From positions 75,330,001 to 75,394,000 of the forward strand of contig OZ231127.1 in NCBI GenBank assembly GCA_965153355.1: a stretch of 64,000 nucleotides of DNA, written 5' to 3'. This DNA is from Flaccisagitta enflata (Eukaryota > Chaetognatha > Sagittoidea > Aphragmophora). Below are positions 13,341 to 64,000 of this stretch, piece by piece. A program made the translations under genes and the position numbers. The notes below the pieces were generated by a model. That model saw only the letters and a program-made list of their open reading frames with translations, had not been told where the DNA came from and made no database searches. Positions within the stretch are counted from its first letter, which is position 1. Each line of letters starts with the position of its first letter.

Positions 13341-13999
13341 CATTTCATTTTCTTGTTTGTTTTTTTCGCCTTCGCTTTCTTCCCCTTTGCCTCTTCTTTC
13401 TTCTTTCCCTCCTTCCTTCCTTCCTTCCTTCCTTTCTCCCTTCTTTCCTTCCTTCCTGCTTCCCTTCCTTCCTTCTTTCCTTCCTTCCTGCTTCCCTTCC
13501 TTCCAAACCTTCCGAGTATCATTCAGCCCTTCCGAGTTGCGGCGCTACTCGCTACTACAAGATGTACAGGTCTGCATCCCGGGACAAAAATGTCTAAGAG
13601 CATCATGACGGCAGACATATTTATTCATCTTCTTCTTGCGCTGAGAGATAGATACACAAATACAGATATAGAGAAAGGCAAATGGAGCGAGACAGTGAGA
13701 CAGAGAGCAAGAAAGCGCAAACAGACCAGTGATGCAAAGACGTGACAAGTATGAAAAAATATTCCGCGTTGATACAACACTAAAATCCTTTATGATTAAT
13801 GGCTATGCCTTCAATTTATATGCAATCTATCCTACCCTGAAAGGCTAATGAAAGGCGCGCGTTTCGGTTTTTGAATCTAGTAACGTCATGATGGAAAAAA
13901 GTATAACCACGCGGCACAAATGTGACTCATAGCCACTAAATGAAGTCGTAAATCATCCTACAAAGATCATCAAGGATAATCAAGGATCATCCAGGATCA

Positions 14000-54352
<40,353 letters not shown>

Positions 54353-54867
54353 CTGTAATTGATCAAGAAGGAGAAAATATGCCAAGAGAAGGGTGTACGG
54401 TTAATGAAACAAAAAACATCATCAGATGGTGTTTAGGAAAAATTACTCTCATGCGTAACCCATACTGAAAAAAAGTTGTATCACGAATAAATCATCATTG
54501 TCTCGTCATACACAGACAAAAACATTTCCCGTCTGAGACCGAATAGTACAACATCCGGGTCAATTGTTTCTATTAAAGGAACAGTATAAATGGATTCGAT
54601 GGCAAGAAGCGCATGACTTGTTTGCGGCGGAAATAAATGGTCGGTGTCCTGACGAACAAAGGGGGTGTATATCCATGGGTATGTCCGTTTATCCATCCGT
54701 CCATCCATTTGTACAATCAAAAGCCTTCATCTAGCCCGCTCAGATCCCAAATCAGTCTTTAAAGTCTTGGACTCAAAAAAGACAGAATGAGCACTCTCAA
54801 ACCTAAGACCCAAATTCTGAAGGGAAAATCTGCCACAAACACCTCTCTTGGACACAAATTCAACTTT

Positions 54868-54994
54868 TTAGTCGCGTGCACGCGACTCTACAACCCACTC
54901 TGTCCGTCGGTCTGTCACACTTTGCTTTTCTTAGCTTCGCCGCTCCTGCCCACCCGCACGCGACTAAGGTAGCCGTGTATCCGGCCTTGTTCTA
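54868..54994 (+). mobile_element. Family B element
   Basis: tttttagtcgcgtgcacgcgactcta (an 18-bp perfect palindrome AGTCGCGTGCACGCGACT), a short GTCCGTCGG tract, gcccacccgcacgcgact, gccgtgtatccggccttgtt. A further partial copy is at 45105-45175. Confidence 0.75.
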
Positions 54995-55361
54995 CATTCA
55001 GACCAAAAATCAGTCCGTCGCGCTCTACTTGGAATTTTGCCTTTGTAGACCTCAAATAAGCGCATAGAGCAGTGGCCCTTGTTTAGCTTTCTCAAACCTC
55101 AAATCTACCCTTACAATCCTTCTTGCTTCCCTCAAAGCCTAATCATAGCGTTCTCAAGGTTCAATAGTTTTACCCCAATTGGTCAATCCCATTCTAAAGC
55201 TCCAAACTCAAAGTACTATCAGTGTTACAGAAACGCATATCTTTTATCCCCCCTCCCCCGTCTGCTTAGGTCACAATTTCTGTTTACACACACTTTCCAC
55301 GTTATTATGCCACGAAGTGTGGGCAAACAAAATTTTCTGACAATTTGTGATGATTCTCTTG

Positions 55362-56232
55362 GGCAGTGGCACCGGAGGGGCCAATGACCTATGATTCCAA
55401 ATAGGGCAAATTTTCTGGTTTTTGTCTGTCCATCCGTCCATCTGTCCATCTGTCCCCCCCCAAGCTTAGAACATGACCTCCTTGGCCTTAAATTAGGCCT
55501 TTCAGACCCCAAATTAGGCCTATCAGATCTCAAATCAGGCCTTGCAGACCTCAATTAAGGCTTCTCAGAACCTCAATAAGGCCTTTCAGACCCCAAATCA
55601 GGCTTTACAGACCTCAAATTAAGCCTCTTAGAATCCGAATCAGGCCTCTTAGAACCCCAATCAGGCCTTTCAGATCCAAAATCAGGCCTTGATGGACCCC
55701 AAATCTGGCCCTTTGGACCCCTGATCAGGCCATCCAGATCTCAAATCAGGCCTCTCAGACCCTAATTCAGGCCTTTCAGTACTTAATTCAATCCTCTCAG
55801 ATCCAAATCAGGCCTTTCCAGACCCCAAATCTGGCTGTTCAAACCCAAAATCAGGCCTTCTCAACCTCAAACTAGGCCTATCAGACCTAGATCAGGCCTT
55901 CCCAGCCCACAATCAGGCCTCGAGCCCTGAATTAGACCCAGAATCAGGCCTCTAAGCCCCAAAACCAGCTTGTCAAACCTCTCCGACCTCAAATTAGGCA
56001 CCTTAGACCTCAAATCAGACAACTCGGACCTCAAATCGGGCAACTTGGACCTCAAATCAGGCAACTTGGACCCAAAATCAGGTATTAAAGACCCTGCAAC
56101 TGTCTAGCATGGAATCATAGGTCATTGGCCCCTCCGGGGCCGCAGCCTCAATCATCATATCATACTAACATAAACTAACATAGGGGCATCGGGTACCGCT
56201 GACCATGTAACGCTTTTGCGACTATTTTACAA
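55362..56232 (+). mobile_element. Family A element (copy 7)
   Basis: Left end tgggcagtggcaccggaggggccaatgacc, core of about 25 degenerate units like CAGACCTCAAATCAGGCC, right end ggtcattggcccctccggggccgc and tail GGGTACCGCTGACCATG. Fills 870 bp with no gene. Confidence 0.85.
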
Positions 56233-56693
56233 ATGATGCTATGCTGATCATCTCCCATGATATGGCTCCCGCGGTTCAGCCATTGTGAATCTGATGCTTT
56301 CCTTTTCATGCCTCAACAAATCCATTTTCATTCAAAGTGGTTTTTAGGGGTTTTTAGGGATGTACAAAAAGAAATTCATTACTTAGTCAAAACATGTACG
56401 TGACATTTCTTGTTTTGTCTTTGTGGTATTTCTCTTATTCCTCTTCCTCATCATCCATTCCTAGAACGTCCCATGGCAGAAAGAGGGATGGGCTCGGTGT
56501 GCACAGTGCGCGCCAGTTGACGGCTTTTCTCAGCTTCTTTTTTACCCTCAAAAAATAAAAGAAATGTGCAGGGAACTCACGTAATGTCGGTTTTTTAGTG
56601 ATCATGTCAGGCTTATATTGTCAACTTCCTCCATAAAAAAGCTGTGTAAAAAGCTGTGTAAAAAAAGCTGAGGCTCATCAAATGCAGCTTCTA

Positions 56694-56866
56694 CAGTTGA
56701 ACCTCGCTCCAACGGACTCGTTTTTAACAGAATTCCGCCTTTAACAGATACTAATTCATAGTCCCTTTGACCTATTTTCTTTTCTTATGTTGGCTAAAAC
56801 AGAGTTCCCCCTATAACAAATAAAATTTGTTGGTCCCTTGAAATCCGTTGGAGCGGGATTCAACTG
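56694..56866. mobile_element. pogo/mariner-type MITE
   Basis: 173 bp. Ends CAGTTGAACCTCGCTCCAACGG and an imperfect inverse, TA at 56692-56693 and 56867-56868. Confidence 0.85.
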
Positions 56867-58127
56867 TAGTTAATTATCGTCCAATACCATCAGGTTGGGC
56901 GCATTACGTCAAGCTCCTACCATATAAGGATGGTACAATACAAGCCAAAGAATTGAGAATGGCAAAAACGGCGTCCAACTTCTCATTGGAAGAACCAAGA
57001 GGAGATAAAAGAAGAAGAAGATGAGAGGGAGGATGAGAAGGAGGAGGACGCGCAAGGAGAGGAGTGAAAGTGAATAGAGATAAGCTAAAGTGGAGGAGTG
57101 AATGGAGAGAGATACTATTAAGGAGAAAATGAGACAGAGATACACGTGGAAGAGAAGGAGAGTGGGGGTGTGTGTGGTGTAGGGTTCATCATGCTGGAAA
57201 AAAGGATTAGTTTAATGCGGTGAAATCTAGCTCCTGATAGATAATAGAAAAAAAAAATGGAAAGGAGAAAAGGTTTTAGTGTGAAACGAAATCGCTTGAA
57301 AGTTTGAGGCGCACAAAGAGTTTTGCTTTAAAGAGATTAAAAGTATGGAAAACTTGAAGGTTTTCACATCGGGGAATTCTTTGAGATAAAACGAATGAAA
57401 TATCTAGATAACATCTAGATGAAATGCACGATGAAAACAACATTTCTCTCATGATGATATTTGAAAAAAAAGAAAATATCCCCTTCATTGCCTTAAAACT
57501 TATTACAATGCGATGCTTATTCAGTATCTCTATGTTTGAAATCAAATCATCTCACTTTTTTTTTCGTTGAGCAATAGAAAGGGCAAAAAAATCATTGTTG
57601 CATATTCGCCCCCCCCCCCAGCGGCGGGGGGGGGGGATAAAATAAAAAGATTTGGAGATGAAGAAGGAAATCAAAGGGTGGAAACATGAAAAAATGTAGC
57701 AGATTTTACTATAATGTAATATCTGGGTACTACAACACTATTTTATACTATTCAAACCAATACTATCTAGAGCAAAAGTATGTAGACAGTATACTAGTTG
57801 GCTAGTTTATTTAAAAATAATCTTTAAAAACCTCTCAAATTTGTTATATATGCAGTTTTATACTTTTAAGTGACAGTAGCTCTTTGAATATGAGTTTTTG
57901 AATATTTCCAAATAAGTTTAATGTATAAATGCATTATGGCTCTCCCCTCCTTGAAAATTATTTAAGATTGTTTATGTCAGTCAATTTTATATTCTCCTCA
58001 AGCTTTATTTTCAACCACAATGATTGAATAGGGCGGGAATCAGGCAGGAAAATTTAACAGGTGTTTGGTGTTGTAGCAGGGATGGAAAATTAGATGAAAA
58101 TATTTTCATTAGAATTTCACCCCTATA

Positions 58128-58153
58128 TTTCGAGGGTTTCCCCCCTTCTTCAG
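58128..58153 (-). ncRNA. Hammerhead-like motif downstream of the Penelope ORF
   Basis: On the minus strand CTGAAGA (fits CUGANGA) is followed by a short hairpin (GGGG/CCCT) and GAAA, then a self-complementary TATA that could be a minimal stem III, and flanks with partial pairing for stem I. Hammerhead ribozymes are known in Penelope-like elements. About 280 bp past the stop codon. Candidate only. Confidence 0.5.
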
Positions 58154-58429
58154 GGTAGTGGATCTGAATGAACAAAACGAATTTTCATTACATCACTGAT
58201 TTCAAGATTGCATTGTCTCATTTTTTAAAATTCTCTTTGGTCCCTTTTTCACCTTTGCTTCTTCTCCAATGAAATGTTTTTTCTCTCTGACTTTGCTAAG
58301 AACAACAAAACGCAATACAGTAAAAAACTATGCCCCATTTCCTTCTTGAACTTGCTAGCCCCTCTCTTTCAAATCCTGGGTTTCCAAATGTCATGTCCAC
58401 CGAAAAAAAACCCAGGGTTATCAAGAGAG

Positions 58430-61400
58430 TCATTTTTTTCGATTTTCTTCGTCCAGGGTCCCCATTCTGCTCATCCACCATCTTTCTCTTGCTACTCTGT
58501 AGACGTCGTCGTCGCCCGGTACATGCTCAAGCCCGATCACCTCCATGTCTTCCTCCTTGTGCCCCTCCTTTTTGAAGTGGAATGCCGGTTTGCTCTCATC
58601 TCCTGTCCTCAGGTCTGCTCGGTGCCCGTTGAATCGCTCACTTAGCTTATTCTTTGTCTTTCCTACATACACCACTTTCTTACATTTTCGGCAGTACATC
58701 CCATATATTGCTCCCACTGTCTTGCAGTCCATCTTTCTTTCCAGCGTCATTTCCTTACCCTCCTTGTCTTTTACTGTATCTGTCACCCGCATGTGCTTGC
58801 AAAGCTTACATCCCTTACCACAGGGTCCTGATCCACCTTCTTGTTCTCTCGTCTTTGCATTCACTATCAAATCTCCTAAGTTTTTTCCTCTTCGTAAGCT
58901 TAACCTCGGCATTTCTTTGACAAAATTTCCCATCTCATCCTCCTTCAAGTAATGTCCATGCCTTTTGAGTATGCGGTTGACGTTGGGCAAGTAGCTGCTG
59001 TGGGTTAATACAAAATTAACCCTTCTGTCTGTTTTTTTCTCCACCCTCTTTAGCGCTTGTTCTCTCTCCATCTTAAAGTTTTCTTTCATCTGCTGTCTTA
59101 CTTGGTTTTTTCCATATCCCCTCGAAGTCAACTTTTCCACCTGCTTCCCGTACTTCCAATAGTCTTCATCCTCACTGCATATCCTCCTTAGCCTTCTAAA
59201 CTGTCCTTTTGCTATCCCCTGCTTCACGTGTCCTGGGTGGTCCGAATCCTTGTGGAGGTATCGTGTGCGGTCCGTTGGCTTGACATACAGTTCCGTCCTT
59301 ATATTCCCCTCTCTTTCTTTGGTGACCATTACATCCAGAAAGATGGCTTCCGTTTCGCAGATGTCGTACGTAACCTTAATTCTCTCCTCATGTCCATTAC
59401 ATCTTTCCACAAATCTGCTGAATTCCTCCTTGCTTCCACTCCATATGCCCCACACGTCATCCACAAACCGAAACCACATCTTTGGCTTTTTTCCCATCTC
59501 TTTTTCTGCTTTCTCCTGTACCTCCTGCTCCCATTTTCCCATATACGTACACGCATAGTTCTTCCCCATCTTACTCCCTATGGCTGTCCCCTCCTTCTGT
59601 CGATATCTTTCTCCCTCAAAACAGAACTCATTACTCCGCAGTACTATTTCTCCCAGTTCAATGAGGTCCTCTGTCGGCACTTTCTTCACTTTCCTCTTTT
59701 CTAAGTTTTCTTTCATCGCCTCTTTCGCTTTGCTCCTTGGTACACTTGGGTACAGCGCCACCACGTCCATGGTGAACATAAACTCTCCCTCTCCAATCTT
59801 CTTTACACCCTCCATTCTTCTCAGAAAATCTGCAGTGTCCTGGATATACGACTCCTGTCCCTCAACCCCTTCTTGCAACTCCGCCTCAACCAGTCCCGCT
59901 ATTCCTTCAGTAGGCGTCCCAATGCCAGAAATATAGACTCTTGTTGGGTGTCTTCCATTTCCTTTTACCTTCTTGTGTATTTTCCTGTTAATCTTCATTG
60001 TGCCCTCTTTTTTGTTCTTCGCCGACATGAACTCCCTCATTTTCTGCGTTATTACCCCCCTATCTCTCATGTCTTTAAGCTTATCTTCCACCTCCTTGCT
60101 AACTGCCGCCAATGCCGATTTTTCCCTCTTCTCGAATGTTGTCTCATCCTGCAGCTCCTGAAACCCATCTTCCTTTATTCCTTCAAATGGCTCAACTGTG
60201 ATTCCCCCTCCTTTGTCCGCCGGCCTCACCGCCCATTCCTTCTTCCTCACTTGTTCCTGTAGGCCTTCCAATGCATCTCTTCCTTTCTGGCTCAGGTTAT
60301 CCTTTGGTCTTCTTTTTAATCCTCTGTAGATATCCTCTTTTACGGCCTCGCAGTATTTTTCTATGGACTGTCTCCATCTCATTGGTAAGCCCCCTGGTGT
60401 TTTCTCTGTCTTGCCTTCAAATTTCCTTTCTTTTTTCCTTTCCTCCTCCTGCCTCTTCCTCCATACGTCTTCCTCTTCTTCCAGTGTGTCGCTTGTATCC
60501 ATTTGAGCAATCCACTTCCAATACACATCCCACATTAGCTTTACCTTCAATCTCTCTATATCTGCTTCAACCTTGCTTTTGTTTACTCTTTGAACTGGAA
60601 CAAATTTCAGACCCAGACTCAGTAGATTTTCCATGTCCTCTGTCAGTCCATTAACCCCTAGGTTGAACACCGCGCCTTTTGTTTCCCCTTCGCCGCTTTG
60701 ATTAGTTTCACTTTTCTTTTCCTCTCTCACTCCTTTGTCCTTTTGTTTTTCCTCCTTCTTGACGCCAAAGTAGTGCTGCTCTCGTAGAAATCCCACCCGA
60801 ATTGTCCCCTGCTCCTCCTCTGCCCCAATAGTTGTCTTTTCTGTCTGCGAATACACCTCCAGCCTTTTCCCCATTGCTTTCGATATTGCCACAAGCATCA
60901 CATGATCTGCCCACTCTCCTTCCGTTGCCATTGTTCTCAGGTACGCCCGCTTTCCTCTTTCCCCATCATTGATAAATCCGCTCCAATCCTCTCCGTTGAT
61001 CCGCTCGTTTTTCCTCAGGTATTCCACTGCTACTTTCCTCACTTCCTCCGCTTTTATTCCCACCTGCTCCCCCACTGAATGGTAGAGACAATTTCCATCG
61101 GTCGGAGATTTGTAGCTGACCTCTATCCCTTCTTCCTGGAACACTTTAAGCATCCCTTGCAGCTCCTCCCTTCTGGTCTCAATGCTTTCCTCCTCGAAAA
61201 TCTTCCTCCCAAGGTCCCTCCAGTCTTCCTCTGCCAACATTTCCCACGAGTCGACTGTCGCTTCTCCTTCCTTCTCTTCCTCCCCTTCCTCTTCCTCCTC
61301 ATTGATCCTTGACGCCAGAGGATATTCTCCCTCCAGTGCTTCCTTGGCTTTTCTCCCCTCCTTTTGCTTGAACATTTGCTTCATCTTTTTTTCTTTTCTT

Positions 61401-61855
61401 GCCTTCGCTTCCTCCTTGTACTTCTTGTGTGTCTCGTCCAGTCTTTCCATCCACTTGATCCTATCCCATCCTCCCTTCTCCTCCCACGCTACCTCAATCA
61501 TCTTCTCTTCCTCCTGGCTCAATTCTTTTTCCTTTTCCCTCAGCCCCTTCACGACGACATCCATGATTCTTAGTACTGCATCCTTCTTTATCTGTTCCAC
61601 CTTCCTTTCATCTTCCTCCTTGAGTCCTTGAGCCCGAAATTTCCACTTGAATCCCTTTGGTACATGCTGCCTCTTCATACACTCTTCCAAAAAACCAATG
61701 TCCGACGCCGCATTCTCAATCTTCTTGATGAAACGAAACTTCGACGCCATTAGATTCGCGTGAACGAAGAATGACGTTAATACAAAGAGCAGAAATCTAG
61801 ATGCAATATTTTTGTCATTTTTCATTTGGGGTATCAATCTTGTTTTGCTTGTCAT
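58430..61855 (-). CDS. Penelope-like retroelement polyprotein with OTU, RT and GIY-YIG domains
   Basis: One open frame of 1141 codons; a second Met at 36 (MASKFRF) may be the true start. Residues 37-240 are charged helix. Residues about 240-366 match an OTU cysteine protease: SPTDGNCLYHSV (D253, C256) and EQHYFGV (H361). The reverse transcriptase follows: RPADKGGGI, MDVVALYPSVP (D697), GTAIGSKMGKNYA and FRFVDDVWGIW (D799, D800), all typical of Penelope-like elements. A Cys/His cluster (CGKGCKLCKH, 1012-1021) precedes a GIY-YIG endonuclease (GAIYGMYCRKCKK, YVGKT, ERFNGH, then RERWWMSRMGTL). The frame has no break, so the element may be recent. It encodes enzymes for target-primed insertion. 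The OTU domain is unusual for the class as I know it. Confidence 0.92.
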   Translation of the reverse strand: MTSKTRLIPQMKNDKNIASRFLLFVLTSFFVHANLMASKFRFIKKIENAASDIGFLEECMKRQHVPKGFKWKFRAQGLKEEDERKVEQIKKDAVLRIMDVVVKGLREKEKELSQEEEKMIEVAWEEKGGWDRIKWMERLDETHKKYKEEAKARKEKKMKQMFKQKEGRKAKEALEGEYPLASRINEEEEEGEEEKEGEATVDSWEMLAEEDWRDLGRKIFEEESIETRREELQGMLKVFQEEGIEVSYKSPTDGNCLYHSVGEQVGIKAEEVRKVAVEYLRKNERINGEDWSGFINDGERGKRAYLRTMATEGEWADHVMLVAISKAMGKRLEVYSQTEKTTIGAEEEQGTIRVGFLREQHYFGVKKEEKQKDKGVREEKKSETNQSGEGETKGAVFNLGVNGLTEDMENLLSLGLKFVPVQRVNKSKVEADIERLKVKLMWDVYWKWIAQMDTSDTLEEEEDVWRKRQEEERKKERKFEGKTEKTPGGLPMRWRQSIEKYCEAVKEDIYRGLKRRPKDNLSQKGRDALEGLQEQVRKKEWAVRPADKGGGITVEPFEGIKEDGFQELQDETTFEKREKSALAAVSKEVEDKLKDMRDRGVITQKMREFMSAKNKKEGTMKINRKIHKKVKGNGRHPTRVYISGIGTPTEGIAGLVEAELQEGVEGQESYIQDTADFLRRMEGVKKIGEGEFMFTMDVVALYPSVPRSKAKEAMKENLEKRKVKKVPTEDLIELGEIVLRSNEFCFEGERYRQKEGTAIGSKMGKNYACTYMGKWEQEVQEKAEKEMGKKPKMWFRFVDDVWGIWSGSKEEFSRFVERCNGHEERIKVTYDICETEAIFLDVMVTKEREGNIRTELYVKPTDRTRYLHKDSDHPGHVKQGIAKGQFRRLRRICSEDEDYWKYGKQVEKLTSRGYGKNQVRQQMKENFKMEREQALKRVEKKTDRRVNFVLTHSSYLPNVNRILKRHGHYLKEDEMGNFVKEMPRLSLRRGKNLGDLIVNAKTREQEGGSGPCGKGCKLCKHMRVTDTVKDKEGKEMTLERKMDCKTVGAIYGMYCRKCKKVVYVGKTKNKLSERFNGHRADLRTGDESKPAFHFKKEGHKEEDMEVIGLEHVPGDDDVYRVARERWWMSRMGTLDEENRKK

Positions 61856-61959
61856 TTCTTAATGGCTGGAGCTAGACAGATGCGGTTTGCGGCATTTGGT
61901 CAGAAATTTGAAGTAGTTTTAGATACTCACTGATTTTCATATAGATTTTTTATTCTAAG

Positions 61960-62908
61960 CAGAGTTATTGTTATAAACGCTTGTCTACATACTTATGCTC
62001 TAGATAGAGGGTGTACATTGGAAAAAAAATCAAAAGTAGTTTGACCCCGCGGGGAAGAAAATCAAAGGACCAGGGGGGGGGAAAGGAATCAAAGGTCGTG
62101 CAACTATACACACCCCTGAAAAAATTACTATTTTCATCGCACTGAACAACAGTTACAAAAAGAAAAAAATCATCACACTGTGCAACAATCACTAACCGAA
62201 AAAAATACGAGAATCTACATTAATGTAGATGTTCTCAATCATTAGATTTCTGTCATGATGATGTCACTTAATCTTTCTAAATGTGCTTTGTGCCCTGTGC
62301 AGTGACTGTAAGGACTGAAGAGGTGATACAACAACAGAGGAAATTCGGTCCAAAATGGCAGTTCACTTTGATTTCCATTGGGAGATGAATTTGGCAGATA
62401 CAATATTCCAGACATGATGGCGCCTACAGCCGTCCCCAACGGAGATTACATACCATCTTGGTGAAAAGTTTCCTCTGAGCCCTCTGCATGTTTGATATTG
62501 GGTTAGGTTATGCCTAAGCAAAGTAATGGTGGAATTTGAAAAAAAGATCTGAATAAGATAGAGTGTTGCAAATTGTTTTCCAGATAGATCTTAGATCTAC
62601 TTTCCTATGAAATTTTGATAATTTTCCTGCTTGTTCCAGCAGTTTCTCAAAGTTGCCCAAAAAGCCATTTGTATCATGCCTTGGTAATTGAACTGTACTT
62701 ATTCGGTTAAACAATCTCTCTGTTATTGAAATGTCTGGAATAGTTTCATGAAATATTCAAGTTGAGATTTAGATCATTTCTTCCATCACTGTTCATCAGA
62801 TTGTGATAACCATTTTTTGTAATTTTTTTTTGTAATTGACATGACTCCCACCCTCTATCAAGATAGTAAATCTTAGTAAGCAGAAAATGTAACCTTCAAA
62901 GAGGGATT

Positions 62909-63004
<96 letters not shown>

Positions 63005-63200
63005 CACACCGCGGGAGTTGCGCAAAAAAATGGGAGTCAACGTTTGCTTTTAATGGAAGGGGAGGATTCACTGGCACAGCATATAAAAAGATGGGATTAA
63101 AAAGAGAGACAAGGAAAATGTTTTTTTTATATATTCATTTTATCAGCCATTTAAAGCTTTTTGGCGAAAAAAAAAAGAAAAATAGCAGCCCAAAGGCAGT
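61960..63200. other. No gene recognised
   Basis: Contains a (GA)n array at 62915-62997. No exon or domain recognised on either strand. Confidence 0.5.
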
Positions 63201-63204
63201 AAGT

Positions 63205-63838
63205 GGTCAGCGGTACCCGCGCCCTGCTTGAGAAGTGTGTGATTTACGTTGAAGAGCAGGGCAGCGGCCCCAATTGGGACAAAGTCCTGTAGAACACAGG
63301 GGGAATCTATCCATCTGTCCGTCTGTACATATGTCCGTCTGTTCGTTCCCCCCTGCCCCATCCTCAGGGCTTTGTCTCCTTTGGGGCCTATTCTGACGCA
63401 AATTCTGTTAAATAGCACAATCCAAGAAATATGGCCCAAATCCAAGCAAAATGGCCCAATTCCAAGACTAATGGCCTAGATCCAAGCAAAATGGCTCAAA
63501 TCTGGTCGGAATCTAAGTATCAGAGGCTTTAACATAGGTCAAATAAGGGGTCAAAATGGTAGACCTAAGACCAAAATTGGGGTTTTCTAGCCAGATTTAG
63601 GCCATTGGATTTGGGCCATTATGCTGGGATTTGGGCCATTTTGCTTAGATTTGGGCCATATTGCTTGGATTTGGGCCATTCAACAGGATTTGGGTCAGAA
63701 AAGGCCCCAAAAGAGACAAAGCCTTGAGGATGGGGCAGGGGGGGACGGACATGTGGATGTATGTACGGACGGACAGATGGACAGATTCCCCCTGTGTTCT
63801 ACAGGACTTTGTCCCCTTCGAGGCCGCTGCCCCCCCCC
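63205..63838 (-). mobile_element. Family A element (copy 8)
   Basis: Reverse orientation: tail GGTCAGCGGTACCCGC, end gggcagcggccccaattgggac, core units like GATTTGGGCCATTTTGCTTG, and a GGAC/GTCC tract near each end. Other end at 63800-63838. Confidence 0.8.
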
Positions 63839-64000
63839 AAAAAAAAACCCACCACTAAATGGAAACATTATTGCATGTGGTCAGAGCCTTTATCAAAGAG
63901 CGAGCGCCCATAACGACCCATTTACTTTGTTTTTAAGGATGTTTTACTATCTGTTTTTTATAGTCTCCATTTCTGCTGTCCGTGTGTCTGTGTTTGTGTG

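Larger units (their letters stand above)
54380..58090. other. Upstream of the visible KCP-like exons
   Basis: Family B (54868), family A (55362) and a MITE (56694) are the only things I can name. No further VWC exon was found on the minus strand here, so either the next intron is longer than 10 kb or I missed a short exon. Around 57610 a C-run meets a G-run (a G/C palindrome). Confidence 0.5.
58095..61960 (-). mobile_element. Penelope-like element, approximate extent
   Basis: Spans the intact ORF and the hammerhead-like 3' region. The exact ends are not visible; Penelope elements often have irregular ends and partial tandem copies. Confidence 0.7.

Noticed and set aside
54535-54580. A short match (acaacatccgggtc) to the CC-P-C region of exon 5
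   Set aside because: Only about 14 bp, no following cysteines and no splice sites; likely chance or another tiny decayed fragment.
62242-62460. Possible upstream VWC or signal-peptide exon on the minus strand
   Set aside because: The open frame lacks the VWC cysteine pattern and a convincing signal peptide.

Overview
The window is nuclear DNA of a metazoan, most likely a marine invertebrate. It has spliced genes with GT-AG introns, very dense microsatellites ((CT)n, (GT)n, (CAA)n, (GAAA)n, (ATC)n), many MITEs, a Helitron, a Penelope-like element and an extracellular-matrix/BMP-modulator gene. I cannot name the phylum from sequence alone.

Host gene. One gene occupies the minus strand from about 54.35 kb down to 14.0 kb. 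I assembled 21 exons by hand; all splice phases agree and together they give 2742 nt (913 codons plus stop). They encode at least nine von Willebrand type C (VWC) domains, then VWD, C8 and TIL domains and a stop. This is the architecture of the kielin/chordin-like (KCP) and BMPER/crossveinless-2 group. The 5' end (signal peptide and further VWC domains) is beyond what I could find. The last six exons lie in a tandem duplication: unit 1 is 6439-12182 and unit 2 is 12183-18012. The gene can read into either 3' cassette.

The first visible intron (30590-54243, 23.65 kb) is a transposon graveyard. A pair of ~140-bp inverted repeats with TA at both edges (31346 and 54177) brackets it. Inside is a broken minus-strand Helitron whose protein runs from a USP-type deubiquitinase domain through a zinc finger, a 46-residue repeat region, a DUF6570-like region, Helitron N, an HUH/Y2 Rep nuclease and a Pif1 helicase to an AP-type endonuclease. 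Three later transposons split it, each with a target-site duplication I can read: a CMC/Chapaev-like 5.3-kb element (CTTC), a hAT-like 3.7-kb element (TTTCACAG) and a 348-bp MITE (GTGGGCAG).

Right flank. At 58.1-61.9 kb lies a Penelope-like retroelement with one intact 1141-codon ORF. It carries an OTU cysteine-protease domain in front of the reverse transcriptase and GIY-YIG endonuclease, with a hammerhead-like motif downstream. So two unrelated mobile elements in this window each carry a deubiquitinase-fold protease.

Elsewhere there are two families of interspersed elements: family A, with conserved palindromic ends around a variable minisatellite core, and family B, a hairpin followed by a GTCC/GTCGG tract. 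There are also several MITEs with clear TSDs. No rRNA gene, CRISPR array or intact tRNA gene was seen; tRNA-like sequences occur inside repeats.
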